Source of the DNA: Spirosoma sp. SC4-14 | GTDB taxonomy: Bacteria; Bacteroidota; Bacteroidia; Cytophagales; Spirosomataceae | Length of the DNA: 64,000 nt | Direction: 5' to 3' | Assembly: GCF_037201965.1 (NCBI RefSeq) | Contig: NZ_CP147518.1 | Coordinates: 1,115,001-1,179,000, forward strand | Shown here: positions 8,561-18,731 of the stretch, one piece after another | How positions within the stretch are numbered: position 1 is the stretch's first letter | Layout of the letters: each line of letters begins with the position of its first letter | Made by a program: the position numbers and the translations under genes | The notes under the pieces: generated by a model | What the model was told of the DNA's origin: nothing | Database searches by the model: none | What the model saw: the letters and a program-made list of their open reading frames with translations, nothing else

Positions 8561-9112
8561 TTAATGTACTCTACTACTTTGTATCATTATGGGAGAGAGA
8601 ATAACTCCTGCTACCATATTCGTATTAAACTTGTTGAAGTCAGTAATGTGAAACTTGGCGTAACTACCTTGATATTTTAGCATTTGTGCGCCAGAAGTGA
8701 GTACCTCAAAGGAGCGTTTGTCTTCTGGGCACATTAATGCTGGTAATATAATGATAGGAAGAATGCAATCAATTTCATTTTTCCCATGATTAATCCAGCG
8801 ACCTTCTGTATTTTTTATTGCTTTGCCTATGTACTCCTTTAATGAAGATGGTAAGCCCACCGAAGGAATAATTTGTGAAATAGTTCCCTTAATGGTGACC
8901 GTAAACTTAATCGTACTGAAGTTAAAGACGCAAATAGAATCACTTGGGCCATAAAGCTTTGATGAGTATAGCTCATTTATAACATTAAATAATTCTCGGT
9001 GAATAGCTTGAGAAGGACTAAATTTTTTATCTGTAAACTCAAGTTGAGGACTTTGTCCCAATAGTTGTAGTGAAAATAAGGAAATAAATAGAAATAATCC
9101 TAACTTTTTCAT
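8561..9112 (-). CDS. Secreted protein, TonB C-terminal-like, paralogue B
   Basis: 183 residues with a signal peptide (MKKLGLFLFISLFSLQLLGQ). It shares the layout of the gene at 7440-7970: FSPSQAIHRELF, IKFTVTIKGTISQIIPSVGLP, CILPIIILPALMCPE, SGAQMLKYQGSYAKF and a final GVILSPIM. The two were probably produced by duplication and now lie on either side of the duplicated protease tail at 8138-8514. Function unknown. Confidence 0.65.
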   Translation of the reverse strand: MKKLGLFLFISLFSLQLLGQSPQLEFTDKKFSPSQAIHRELFNVINELYSSKLYGPSDSICVFNFSTIKFTVTIKGTISQIIPSVGLPSSLKEYIGKAIKNTEGRWINHGKNEIDCILPIIILPALMCPEDKRSFEVLTSGAQMLKYQGSYAKFHITDFNKFNTNMVAGVILSPIMIQSSRVH

Positions 9113-9298
9113 ATGTCTATCAGAGTCTTAAATTAAATCCAGTAGAATTACTTATATTTTGTTGAATAACAATTGAGCACTCAGTCATTTACATTTTATA
9201 CTTTGGATTCAAGTTTGAAGTGCAATCTTATTCTTAAGAGCAAACTGAGTGGGTGACAATGTCCTTACCCCGTTCGGTGAGCCAGTTTTGACTGGAAT

Positions 9299-10158
9299 TT
9301 AAGCCGCCTGTCGGTACTCAACCGGCGTCATGAACTGCAAGGCCTGATGGGGCCGTTCCGTGTTATACTCCACTAACCATGCCTCAACCGTTTGGCGTAC
9401 CTGTCGGATACTCGTAAATATATGAGCGTCTAAAATCTCCCGGCGAAAGGTCCCATTAAAGCGCTCAATATAAGCGTTCTGAGTAGGTTTGCCCGACGGT
9501 CGGCCGCTGCCGTTCAATCCAACACAACTCGATTGTCTGATCTTTACACCAATCTTGCAAACCCTGACTAATAAATTCCGGACCATTATCACTCCCAATC
9601 CGCTCGGGTTTACCATATCGTTCCACTAGTTGACCCAACAGTCGGATGACCCGGCGTGAAGGTAACGAGTAATCTACTTCAATACCCAAAGCTTCCCGCC
9701 GGGTGGCCGGTGCCATTGTAGTCGTCGACCACATTGAAGGTCCTGAACTTTCGCCCACCCTTTAAGTTATCCGATGTAAAATCCAGCGACCAGCACTGAT
9801 TACAAGCCGTTTTCGGTAACGGCTTACGGATAGCATCGGGTAGCCGCTTCTTCGTCTTTCGACGCAAGCTTAAGTCTAAACTTTGATACAAACGTCTAAC
9901 TCGTTTATGATTAACCAACTCTCCTTGCTTGCGTAACCGGCGATAAATCTTCAGTACACCCCACTGCTTATGTCGTCTAGCTAACTGTTCGATCCGGTTT
10001 GCCAGTACTTCGTCCTTATTTTTAATGCCTATTGGCTCAGTGATAGCGTTACGGTTGCACGGGCGGCCCCGTCAGACCCACCCAGCGACAGGCTTTACGC
10101 TGACTAATCTGTTTATGATCAATCAGCCACCTGACTACCCCTCGACGCTCGGCGGGCC
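9299..10158 (-). pseudogene. IS3-family transposase orfB (DDE integrase), frameshifted
   Basis: The integrase core is spread over at least three frames: QCWSLDFTSDNLKGGRKF (first Asp), then ERIGSDNGPEFISQGLQDW (second Asp), then ERFNGTFRREILDAHIF and YNTERPHQALQFMTPVEY (Glu region). The N-terminal part (WLIDHKQISQRKACRWVGL) lies in another frame again and runs into a stop. Several independent frameshifts show that it is inactive. Confidence 0.85.
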
Positions 10159-10381
10159 TCACCACTTTTTTGCCAGTGCCTCTTTGATGACTTCGTTTTG
10201 CAAACTTAGCTCAGCATACATCTTTTTGAGTCGGTGGTTTTCTTCTTCCAACTCGTTGAGCCGTTTCACTTCTGAGACCTGTATACCGCCATATTTGGCT
10301 CGCCAATTGTAAAAGGTGGCCTCACTGATACCATGCTCACGAGTAATTTGAGCGACGGTTTGTCCGCTATTCTGTTGCTTA

Positions 10382-11259
10382 GAAGTTGTTGGGGAATTGA
10401 GAAAGGCTGGTAGTCGAGTCAACTTTGTATCGACCAAGAAACAAATGTATGACTTCTCAGTGGCAACCACTGACCGACTACCAGTGGGCAACAATATCGC
10501 CTTTTTTTGATCTTCAGCGCAAGCGTAAACATGATCTTCGACAAATGGTAGATGCGATTTTATGGCTGCTCCGTACAGGATGTCAGTGGCGAAATCTGCC
10601 CCCTGACTGGCCCCATTGGCAAGCTGTTTACTATTACTTTGAGCAGTGGAAGGCTAAGGGCACCTTCGAGCAAATGAATGCGGCCTTAAACCAACTGGAT
10701 CGAGTCAACGCCAATCGAGAAGCCTACCCCTCGGCGTTATGTATTGATTCACAATCGGTTAAGCTATCACCAATGATTGACAGCTACCGCGGTACCGACC
10801 CACACAAACGCGTTAATGGGCGCAAACGAACTTTCGTCGTTGATACTCAAGGCCGACTCTGGGTGGCGGATGTAGATGCGGCCAATCAAGCCGATGGCCC
10901 ACTCGCTAAACAACTTATTGAATCGATACTTTGGCGTGCAGGCGACCGGCTGGAAAAGATTTTTGGCGACCAAGCGTACAATGGAGTGTTTGGGCGTGAG
11001 CTGGCTAAGTGGAGTATCGAACGCTCCGGCGTCCCGGTTTGAAAAAGCCTCCCGGCCTGAATCAGCGCGTGGTTTTGTGCCGGTAGCCAAACGCTGGGTG
11101 GTGGAGCGCAGCATTGCCTGGACGAATTATTTCCGGCGGATCGCTAAGGATTATGAGCATACAGTATCTTCTTCGGTCAGTTGGCTCTATCTGGCCAATA
11201 GTCAGATCATGTTACAACGAATCGAGACGTTTTACCAAATGTAATTCCCCAACGCACTC
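10382..11259 (+). mobile_element. IS5-family insertion sequence (878 bp) with TTA target duplication
   Basis: Flanked by TTA at 10379-10381 and 11260-11262. Terminal inverted repeats of 17 bp, of which 13 match, share GTTGGGGAATT at their inner ends (10388-10398, and complement at 11243-11253). A TNA-type 3-bp duplication fits IS1031/IS427-like members of the IS5 family. Its insertion splits the IS3 orfA. Confidence 0.85.
10449..11244 (+). pseudogene. IS5-family transposase, one frameshift
   Basis: Starts MTSQWQPLTDYQWATISPFF and contains the DUF4096-like N-terminus (LLRTGCQWRNLPPDWPHW), the first catalytic Asp in ALCIDSQSVKL, and FGDQAYNGVFGRELAKW (second Asp). The frame stops at 11042. The C-terminal part with the catalytic Glu (AKRWVVERSIAWTNYFRR) continues one frame forward to 11244. 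The jump is of the +1 type, unlike the usual -1 programmed shift of IS elements, so a mutation is more likely than programmed frameshifting. Confidence 0.8.
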
Positions 11260-11363
11260 TTAAGAATCGCCACGATCTGCGATTCGGTAAATCGTGCCTG
11301 TTTCATTTCCCCTTTGTTTACCAGTGAAATTTAAATTTTTTACTCTACTTTTCACTGGCTCAC

Positions 11364-12021
11364 TTTCATGGGTTCAAGACAATTAGGCCTTATGCTTTTT
11401 TTACAGGCTCATTATTTTTAAATACAGTAAAAGCGCTGGCTAACAACAAAGTAATAAATAGCCATGAAATGGGTATAAGTAGATTTTTTTTTATGAATAG
11501 TTGATTTTGATGTGTACTGTAATTATAGTAAAATATTTTAAATGATTACTAATAGAGACATATAAATTTGACTATAGTATTCTTAAGGGTAGTGCCCAAT
11601 AATTTATAGATTAATCAAGGTGATAATTGAAAAGCAATACTCATTGAGGTGGCAAGTAGTCGGCCGATAGCGGGCCCCTACGTTGTACCGTAAGCTAAAA
11701 AAAACGTAGTCAGATTTACGACGTATTTCTTACAGAAACCTGCTCACAAAAGGTATAAGAAGTCGAATTAACATTGGTCCAGCAAGGAAAGGAAAATACT
11801 CATAATAGCATATACGGGCCTGTTAAATAGTTGGTTACTAATGATAAAGATACATTTTTGTCTGTTTTGTGTGCTGATGAGGTAATGTGTTAAGTTGAAT
11901 TATTTGCATATAAAAATTTAAATTATACTACCCCTGGAGAGATATTGCTTTATGTTAATATCCTATATTAGTAAAATATTAATAAGTAGTTTTGTGATTT
12001 GACAATTCAAAATATCAACAA
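11364..12021. other. AT-rich intergenic region upstream of susC
   Basis: No coding sequence seen. A possible Bacteroidota-type promoter lies at 11831-11858 (TTG, 17 nt, TACATTTT against the consensus TAnnTTTG), which would give a leader of about 160 nt before the susC start at 12022. This promoter call is weak. Confidence 0.35.
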
Positions 12022-15000
12022 ATGAGAAATCTTCTACTACTTCTGCTGGTAGTCGGATGTTGTGCAGTAAGCGCCGTTGCTGTTGCTCAACAGGAGCGAC
12101 GAGTGACCGGCAAAGTCATCTCTGCCGAAGAGGGAACCGTCTTACCTGGGGTTTCTATTGTAGCCAAAGGCACAACGCGTGGTACGCAAACGGATGCCGA
12201 AGGAAATTATTCCATCATTCTGCCAGCCAACATCGGCACGTTAGTGTTCAGCTTCGTAGGTGTTACTACGCAGGAAGTTGCTGTTGGCAATCGGTCGGTC
12301 GTCGATGTGTCGCTCAGCAGCGATACCCGCTCACTGAACGAAGTCGTTGTGACGGGCTATGGCTCCGAATCGAAGCGAAACCTAACTGGCAATATTGCCA
12401 AAGTAGCCTCGAAAGACATCGAAAACATACCCGTCCCAAGCGTAGAGCAGGCTATTCAGGGCAAGGTAGCCGGTGTGCAGATTACATCGCTGAACGGTAA
12501 AGTAGGGCAGGGACTGCAAATTCGGGTGCGGGGTTCGTCGTCACTGACGGCCAGCAGTCAACCGCTTTATGTGATCGATGGTATTCCTATGACATCGTCT
12601 GACCAGTCGTCGACTACGGCGCCTACCAACCCCATTGCCGATTTGAATCCGAACGATATTGAGTCGCTCGAAATTTTGAAAGATGCGTCGGCTGCGGCTA
12701 TTTACGGAGCCCGTGCTTCGAACGGGGTTGTGCTGATTACGACCAAAAAGGGGAAGTCGGGCAAAACTGTTTTCGAAGCATCGGCATCGGCCGGAGCCAG
12801 CAAGCCAACCCACCTGCGTCAATGGCTTAATACCCAGCAATATGTTGCCCTATTTCAGGAAGCACGGGCCAACTCGGAGGCATTGGAGATTCCGGTCTAT
12901 TCCCAAACATCGCTTACGAACCGGTTTACACGCTATGCGGCTGGCGATCCGGCTGGCTGGCAGGGCGACAACCCAAAATATAATACCGACTGGCAGCAGG
13001 AGGCTTTTCAGAAAGCACCTACGCAGCAGTATGACATTAGCGCACGCGGGGGCGATGCCAAAACCCGTTTCTTCATTTCGGGGCAGTATTTCGACCAGAG
13101 CGGGATTATCATCAAAAACCGGTTCCGTCGACTCAGCGGCCGGGTGAATCTGGATCATACGGCAACCGACAAGCTGACGCTGGGCGTAAACTTCAACCTG
13201 TCGCACTCGATCAACGACCGCGTTTCGAACGATAATGCTTTTTCGACGCCAATGCAGATTATTGCCTTGCCGCCAATGACGCCCGTTATCGATCCGCGCA
13301 CTAACCAGTTGAGTGGCGATTATACGCTGTATTACAACCCCTTGCTGAACCGTGATTTTGCTGCTTTGCAGGCTCGGGTGTATCGGATCATCGGAAATGC
13401 CTATGCCGATTATAAATTGTTGCCTGGTTTATCGTTCCGAACCGAGTTTGGTACCGATCTGCTTAGCCAGCAGGAAGATGAATACTACGGTCGCGAAACG
13501 GCCCGGAATACCGGGGCACCGAATGGTTTAGGCTCCAATACGTTCCGGCAGGTTGCTAACTATACGACTAACAACTACTTCACATTTGGCCGGACAATCC
13601 AGGAAAAACACGATATCGATGGAACGTTAGGGATGTCGTATCAGGAGTCGCGAAATAACTTTAGCTCGGTTACGGGGCAGCAGTTTCCGAGCGATGCCTA
13701 CAAGCAAATTACATCGGCCGGAAAAATTACGGCGGGCGACGGTCAGGAGTCGCGGTTTAGCTTCCTGTCCTATTTTGCGCGGGTAAATTACCGATTCAAT
13801 AATAAATACCTGGTCGGCGTATCGGGCCGGATCGATGGTTCGTCGCGTTTTGGAACCAACAACAAATATGGCTTCTTCCCGGCGGCCTCGGTGGGCTGGA
13901 TCGTGACCGAAGAGCCTTTCCTGAAAAATGTGGCAGCGCTGAGCCTGCTGAAACTACGGGCCAGCTATGGCTTGACGGGGAATGCTGAGATTGGGAACTT
14001 CAGTTCGCTGGCGTTGTATTCGGCAACGGGCTATGTGGGTGTGCCGGGGCAGGCTCCGTCGCAGATTCCTAACCCCGATCTGACCTGGGAAAAAACCCTG
14101 CAAACCGATATTGGGCTGGAGTTTGGTTTCCTGAACAACCGCTTCACCGGCGAAATCGACTATTACCTGAAAAATACGAGTGGTCTGCTGCTGAACGTGA
14201 ACGTGCCAGGCTCGTCGGGTTTCCGTACCCAGTTGCGCAACGTTGGTAAACTGGAGAATCAGGGCTTTGAGTTCGTGTTCAATTCCAACAACCTGACCGG
14301 CCGTTTCAAGTGGACTACGTCGTTCAATCTGGCGTATAACAAAAATAAAATTAAGGATCTGGGTGGCACCACCATTACCGGAAGTTTCCTGAACCGGGCG
14401 CAGGAAGGGCAACCACTAGGGGTGTTTGTTGGGCCCGAATATGCGGGTGTTGATCCACAGAATGGTGATGCGCTCTATTACCGCAACACACTCAACAGCG
14501 ATGGTTCGCGCGATCGTACGACAACGAACAATTATAACGATGCAACTTATGTGCCGCTGGGAAGCCCAACACCTAAATTTATTGGTGGTATTACCAATAC
14601 CTTCAGCTTTGCAGGCATCGACCTGAGCGTGTTGTTTAATGGCCAGTTTGGAAACTACATCTACAATGGTGGCGGTAAATTCCAGTCGGCCAATGGCGAT
14701 TTCTTCGATAACCAATCGGTCGATCAGCTGAGACGCTGGCAGAAACCGGGCGATATTACCGACGTACCACAGGCGCGGCTACTCGGCGGTAACGGAACGG
14801 GCGAGTCGTCGAGGTATCTGCAAAAAGGCGATTTCGTACGCCTGCGGACTGTGACATTGGGCTATACATTGCCTAAAAGTCTGATCAATCGACTTAAACT
14901 GAGCCGCATTCGGCTTTATGCGACGGCTCAGAATCTGTTGACCTTCACGAGCTATACGGGTTGGGACCCAGAGGTTAACTCCGATGCCTATTCGTCGAAT

Positions 15001-15078
15001 CCGGTTAACCTGGGTATCGATTTTTACTCGGCTCCTCAGCCGCGTACCATTATCGGAGGAATACAAATTGGCTTCTAA
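12022..15078 (+). CDS. SusC/RagA-family TonB-linked outer membrane receptor
   Basis: 1018 residues, full length. Signal peptide 1-23 (ending VAVAQ), carboxypeptidase-regulatory-like domain about 27-110 (GTTRGTQTDAEGNYSI), the segment LNEVVVTGYGS, then the plug domain (VAGVQITSLNG, PLYVIDGIPM, IEILKDASAAAIYGARASNG in short form) and a long barrel with RIDGSSRFGTNNKYG and the late FVRLRTVTLGYTLPK. It should import a substrate bound by the SusD protein encoded 18 bases downstream. No anti-sigma/ECF sigma pair is seen beside it. Confidence 0.96.
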   Translation: MRNLLLLLLVVGCCAVSAVAVAQQERRVTGKVISAEEGTVLPGVSIVAKGTTRGTQTDAEGNYSIILPANIGTLVFSFVGVTTQEVAVGNRSVVDVSLSSDTRSLNEVVVTGYGSESKRNLTGNIAKVASKDIENIPVPSVEQAIQGKVAGVQITSLNGKVGQGLQIRVRGSSSLTASSQPLYVIDGIPMTSSDQSSTTAPTNPIADLNPNDIESLEILKDASAAAIYGARASNGVVLITTKKGKSGKTVFEASASAGASKPTHLRQWLNTQQYVALFQEARANSEALEIPVYSQTSLTNRFTRYAAGDPAGWQGDNPKYNTDWQQEAFQKAPTQQYDISARGGDAKTRFFISGQYFDQSGIIIKNRFRRLSGRVNLDHTATDKLTLGVNFNLSHSINDRVSNDNAFSTPMQIIALPPMTPVIDPRTNQLSGDYTLYYNPLLNRDFAALQARVYRIIGNAYADYKLLPGLSFRTEFGTDLLSQQEDEYYGRETARNTGAPNGLGSNTFRQVANYTTNNYFTFGRTIQEKHDIDGTLGMSYQESRNNFSSVTGQQFPSDAYKQITSAGKITAGDGQESRFSFLSYFARVNYRFNNKYLVGVSGRIDGSSRFGTNNKYGFFPAASVGWIVTEEPFLKNVAALSLLKLRASYGLTGNAEIGNFSSLALYSATGYVGVPGQAPSQIPNPDLTWEKTLQTDIGLEFGFLNNRFTGEIDYYLKNTSGLLLNVNVPGSSGFRTQLRNVGKLENQGFEFVFNSNNLTGRFKWTTSFNLAYNKNKIKDLGGTTITGSFLNRAQEGQPLGVFVGPEYAGVDPQNGDALYYRNTLNSDGSRDRTTTNNYNDATYVPLGSPTPKFIGGITNTFSFAGIDLSVLFNGQFGNYIYNGGGKFQSANGDFFDNQSVDQLRRWQKPGDITDVPQARLLGGNGTGESSRYLQKGDFVRLRTVTLGYTLPKSLINRLKLSRIRLYATAQNLLTFTSYTGWDPEVNSDAYSSNPVNLGIDFYSAPQPRTIIGGIQIGF

Positions 15079-15096
15079 TCGACGACACATACACTC

Positions 15097-16470
15097 ATGA
15101 CAACGAAAAAAACAATCTTACTGGCGTCGGCTCTGTCGATTGGTCTTTGGCTAACGTCGTGTAACAGTAAACTGGATATTAAGCCGCTCAATTCGGTGGC
15201 CACAAGTCAGGCATTAAGTACGGCCGCCGATCTGGATGCGCTGCTGGTCGGTGCCTACGATGGCTTAAGCAATGTCAATCTGTATGGAGGGAACATTATT
15301 CGCGACGGCGAATTGTTTGGTAACGTTCCGAACACAGGCGATGTGCTCTGGACCGGAACGTTTGTAGCCCCTCAGCAGGTTTATACGAAAAAAATTCTGG
15401 TAAATAACGATGAGGCTGATTTAACCTGGACCAATGCCTACCGGACCATTAACATCTGCAATACGGTGCTGGCCAATCTGGATCTGGCGCTGGCCGACGA
15501 TCGGGATCGGATTGAAGGCGAAGCCAAGTTTATTCGTGGATCGCTATACTTTGAACTCGTACGCTTTTATGCGAGAACCTGGGGTGATGGCGATGCCAGT
15601 TCTAATCCGGGCGTACCGATTGTGACAACACCCACGGCCAATCTGGATGCAAATTCAAACGTGCCTCGTAGTTCGGTGGCCGATGTCTATAATCAGGTAC
15701 TGAACGATCTGGTCGATGCCGAATCCAAACTTCCCGAATCCAACAGTTTCTTTGCCACGCAGGGAGCTGCCGCGGCACAACTTTCGCGGGTTTATCTGCA
15801 AAAGGCCGATTATCCGAGTGCCGCAGCCGCAGCCGACCGGGTCATTGCAAGCGGAGACTATCGGTTAGTTAGTATTGAAAATGTATTTGATACGCGTGAG
15901 TTTCAGAACGGTGTCAATACCGACGAAACCATTTTTGCCATTCAGATTACCGATCAGGACGGAACCAACGACCTGAACACGTTCTATGGTTCAACCGACG
16001 AAGGTGGCCGGGGCGACATTGAGATCACGCAGAATTTCCTCGACCAGTTTGAGCCAAATGATCAGCGGTCGCAGTTGTTTTATCTCGATGCCGTCGACGC
16101 GGTACGAACCATAAAATTCCGGAATCAATATGGTAATATTCAGGTACTCCGGCTGGCCGAAATGTACCTAACTCGGGCTGAGGCCAATTTCCGGGCAGGC
16201 ACATCGGTAGGCGCTTCTCCGCTGGACGATGTTAACCTCATTCGTGAACGAGCCGGTGCAACGCCATTGACTGCTGGTGAACTAACGCTGGATGCTATTC
16301 TGAAAGAACGTCGGCTCGAACTGGCTTTCGAAGGAACGTATATCCATGACCTGAAGCGTACAAAAACTAGTGTTGGAACCTGGGCATATAACGATCCTAA
16401 ACTGATTTTCCCGATTCCGCTGCGCGAAGTAACAACGAACCCAAAGCTGGTTCAGAACGAAGGCTACTGA
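15097..16470 (+). CDS. SusD/RagB-family nutrient-binding lipoprotein
   Basis: 457 residues. Lipobox LWLTSCNSK with Cys22. N-terminal SusD-like segment (LDALLVGAYDGLSNVN), a helix pair with EGEAKFIRGSLYFELVRFYA, and the C-terminal signature ILKERRLELAFEGTYIHDLK ending LVQNEGY. Partner of the SusC protein encoded immediately upstream; a strong terminator follows. Confidence 0.95.
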   Translation: MTTKKTILLASALSIGLWLTSCNSKLDIKPLNSVATSQALSTAADLDALLVGAYDGLSNVNLYGGNIIRDGELFGNVPNTGDVLWTGTFVAPQQVYTKKILVNNDEADLTWTNAYRTINICNTVLANLDLALADDRDRIEGEAKFIRGSLYFELVRFYARTWGDGDASSNPGVPIVTTPTANLDANSNVPRSSVADVYNQVLNDLVDAESKLPESNSFFATQGAAAAQLSRVYLQKADYPSAAAAADRVIASGDYRLVSIENVFDTREFQNGVNTDETIFAIQITDQDGTNDLNTFYGSTDEGGRGDIEITQNFLDQFEPNDQRSQLFYLDAVDAVRTIKFRNQYGNIQVLRLAEMYLTRAEANFRAGTSVGASPLDDVNLIRERAGATPLTAGELTLDAILKERRLELAFEGTYIHDLKRTKTSVGTWAYNDPKLIFPIPLREVTTNPKLVQNEGY

Positions 16471-16490
16471 TTTAGTCGGCCAGACTAACC

Positions 16491-16539
16491 ATCGGCTGCT
16501 TCTGCTGTAAATAATTTACGGCGAAGCAGCCGATTTTTT
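16491..16539 (+). terminator. Rho-independent terminator after susD
   Basis: Perfect 12-bp arms, ATCGGCTGCTTC (16491-16502) and its complement (16523-16534), a 20-nt loop and a run of T residues directly after. It closes the 12022-16470 operon. Confidence 0.85.
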
Positions 16540-16676
16540 ATGAGGAGCGTCTGGGCGTATGCCTTACACTAACTCGTTGAGTAAGATAAAGGCAAAGTTG
16601 TGGCTGCGGTTGATTAAACCATAAACTACCTCACCTAGTCAAACGTTTATAGTATGCAACTGCGTAAACAACAGCC

Positions 16677-17948
16677 ATGAAACGTCAATTACTTCTGTTC
16701 CTCTTTCTGCTATTAACTGCATCGGGGCTTCGGGCGCAGGTGCAGTATACGACGGAGTCGCCACGGGTAGACGATATTAACGATACCGACGTGTCGATTC
16801 AGCGTGTTGAGTTAACGGCTCAGTACACAATTATTTACATGAAATTTGAGTCTAATCTCCGTCGGTCTCCGAATCGGGGATGGCCATTCTCAATTCCAAT
16901 GCCTAACGCTCCTGGTGGACAACTGGAATCGGTTAGCAATATTGGGTTTCAGCCAACATCGCGCCTGTATGTTAACCAGGGCGAACGATCCTATAAGTTT
17001 ATCCGGGCCGAAAATATTCCTGCCGAAACCCGTCGACGGGTTCAGCCGGGTGAGCGAGTCGATTTTGTTGCCTATTTCGAACGAATTGATCCGGGTTATA
17101 CGGTTTTCGATTTGTATGAATGTAAAGATGGTGGGGGCTACGTTTGCTTCAATTTCTGGGGTGTTCATATCATAAATCCGGCGAAGAAAACCTACTCACA
17201 ACGCACGCCAAAACCACAGACCAGGCCTCAGCAGCCCCGCTATCAGCCCCGTACGTCGCCCGGCGTTGGCAAACCTGAGGTAACGCCACCCGCTACAGCG
17301 CCGAAAGTTGAACCGGTTCCTGTGGCCGTTGCCATCAATGGCGTGACACGTAATGCCAAAACCAAAGAAACCGTATCGGCTACGATTTCATATCAGTTGA
17401 TTTCTGGGGCCGAATCGGCGGGCGATGCCCCAGCCGATTCGGTACGTAGCGACAAGCCATCGGGGAACTATAGCATTCCCGTTAGCAAGCGTGGAGTATA
17501 TGCTATTACCGTTTCGGCCAAAGGGTATTTTAGCCAGAGCGATACACTGGCAACGAACCGGGTCAGCGTAAATCGGGATTTCGATCTGATCCCTATCGAA
17601 GCAGGAGCAACTGTAACGCTGAAAAATATTTATTTCAACGCATCTGAATACGATCTTAAACCCGAATCCTATCCCGAACTGGATCGACTAGCCGGGCTGA
17701 TGCTCGAAAATCCAACCATGACCATTCGGCTGGAAGGGCATACCGATACGGTTGGTGAGTTCGACGCCAATGTTGAGCTCTCGCGCAATCGGGTCAACGA
17801 AGTAAAGCGTTATCTGGTTGCCAAGGGAATCGATTCTGATCGGATCGATACGGTTGGCTATGGGCCTTCGCGACCAATCAACAAAAACAAAAGCCTGAAA
17901 GAACGGCCCGAAAACCGGCGGGTAGAAATGGTGATTGTTAATGTCTAA
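16677..17948 (+). CDS. OmpA-family outer membrane/peptidoglycan-binding protein
   Basis: 423 residues. Signal peptide (MKRQLLLFLFLLLTASGLRA), then an unrecognised beta-rich domain (about 22-165) with two Cys in LYECKDGGGYVCF. A proline-rich linker follows (about 170-215), then a carboxypeptidase-regulatory/PEGA-like domain (about 218-305), then a C-terminal OmpA peptidoglycan-binding domain (about 314-423: NIYFNASEYDLKPESYPELD, LEGHTDTVG, LSRNRVNEVKRYL, ENRRVEMVIV). It likely links the outer membrane to the cell wall. It is a single gene after the SusD terminator. Confidence 0.88.
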   Translation: MKRQLLLFLFLLLTASGLRAQVQYTTESPRVDDINDTDVSIQRVELTAQYTIIYMKFESNLRRSPNRGWPFSIPMPNAPGGQLESVSNIGFQPTSRLYVNQGERSYKFIRAENIPAETRRRVQPGERVDFVAYFERIDPGYTVFDLYECKDGGGYVCFNFWGVHIINPAKKTYSQRTPKPQTRPQQPRYQPRTSPGVGKPEVTPPATAPKVEPVPVAVAINGVTRNAKTKETVSATISYQLISGAESAGDAPADSVRSDKPSGNYSIPVSKRGVYAITVSAKGYFSQSDTLATNRVSVNRDFDLIPIEAGATVTLKNIYFNASEYDLKPESYPELDRLAGLMLENPTMTIRLEGHTDTVGEFDANVELSRNRVNEVKRYLVAKGIDSDRIDTVGYGPSRPINKNKSLKERPENRRVEMVIVNV

Positions 17949-17959
17949 AACCTTGGGTG

Positions 17960-18045
17960 TTCAGTTTATGGTTTATGCTTTATGGTTGCGCTGCCACAGA
18001 AGGATGTGTGCTAATAGGCGAGGCAACCGTAAACCATAAACTGAA
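17960..18045. repeat. Inverted repeat in the leader of the endonuclease III gene
   Basis: Perfect 16-bp arms, 17960-17975 (TTCAGTTTATGGTTTA) and 18030-18045, with an inner GGTTGC/GCAACC pair. The right arm ends 5 bases before the ATG at 18051, so the folded mRNA would cover the ribosome entry site. It could also serve as the terminator of the OmpA-family gene. Confidence 0.6.
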
Positions 18046-18050
18046 TTTCT

Positions 18051-18713
18051 ATGAAACCCAACTTCGATCTGAGCATTGTACTCAGTCATATTGAAGAAGC
18101 TATTCGCACCTATCCTAAAGCGGCAATGTTTGAATTAGCCGAGCGGGGATACAATAGCTTGTTTGAGCAATTGATTTCATGCATTGTTTCAATTCGCACG
18201 CTCGACGAAACAACCATTCCGGTTTCATTACGGCTTTTTGAGGTAGCCCGAACGCCCGAACAGCTTCTGTCACTCGATATACCTGCGCTTACGCAGTTGC
18301 TTTATGGTACCACCTATCCTGATCAGAAAGCGTATACCATGCGGGGAATTGCCGAGCGCATCCTGACGGAGTTTAATGGCAACTTACCTGCCGATTTTGC
18401 CACCCTTACTTCCTTTAAAGGTGTGGGGCCTAAATGCGCGAATCTGGCGCTTGGTGTAGCAACGGGTCAGGCCGCTATTAGTGTCGATATTCACGTACAT
18501 CGGGTAGTTAACCGTTGGGGTTTCGTGCAGACAAAACAACCCGAGCAAACGCTGAAAGTGCTGGAAAATAAGGTGCCACAGAACCAATGGGTCAACATTA
18601 ACCGCTTGTTGATGCCCTTTGGGAAACACATCTGTACCGGCACAGCGCCCCGGTGCTCCACCTGCCCGGTGCTGGAGTGGTGCGAACAGGTGGGTGTAGA
18701 GCGCCATCGGTAA
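18051..18713 (+). CDS. nth: Endonuclease III (DNA glycosylase/AP lyase)
   Basis: 220 residues, typical of Nth. It removes oxidised pyrimidines and cleaves at AP sites in base excision repair. Helix-hairpin-helix segment FKGVGPKCANLALG with catalytic Lys128, catalytic Asp146 in SVDIHVHR, and a [4Fe-4S] cluster motif with Cys195, 202, 205 and 211 (C-x6-C-x2-C-x5-C). Pro-Lys-Cys replaces the more usual Arg-Lys-Thr around the lysine. It converges with the DUF4468 gene, 18 bases away. Confidence 0.95.
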   Translation: MKPNFDLSIVLSHIEEAIRTYPKAAMFELAERGYNSLFEQLISCIVSIRTLDETTIPVSLRLFEVARTPEQLLSLDIPALTQLLYGTTYPDQKAYTMRGIAERILTEFNGNLPADFATLTSFKGVGPKCANLALGVATGQAAISVDIHVHRVVNRWGFVQTKQPEQTLKVLENKVPQNQWVNINRLLMPFGKHICTGTAPRCSTCPVLEWCEQVGVERHR

Positions 18714-18731
18714 GCCAACTATGCGACAACG

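Larger units (their letters stand above)
10159..11306 (-). pseudogene. IS3-family orfA (HTH), split by an IS5-family insertion
   Basis: The two parts join perfectly. MKQARFTESQIVAILK is coded at 11306-11260, and QQNSGQTVAQITREHG onwards, with ISEATFYNWRAKYGG and a leucine-rich coiled coil, at 10381-10159. Removing 10382-11259 and one TTA copy restores an uninterrupted HTH_Tnp_1 frame. Confidence 0.88.
9277..11363 (-). mobile_element. Decayed IS3-family insertion sequence, interrupted by an IS5-family element
   Basis: The ends share TGAGCCAGT in inverted orientation (about 9278-9286 and 11354-11362). Without the nested element the IS is about 1.2 kb, normal for IS3/IS150-type elements. It encodes, on the minus strand, an HTH orfA and a DDE orfB, both broken. 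A target duplication of this outer element was not found. Confidence 0.8.

Noticed and set aside
10025..10312. 95-residue plus-strand open frame
   Set aside because: It is antisense to the broken IS3 orfA/orfB and has no protein features.
10876..11244. Separate second gene of the IS5-family element
   Set aside because: It is the continuation of the same transposase after a +1 frameshift near 11040; the first half of the open frame is not used.
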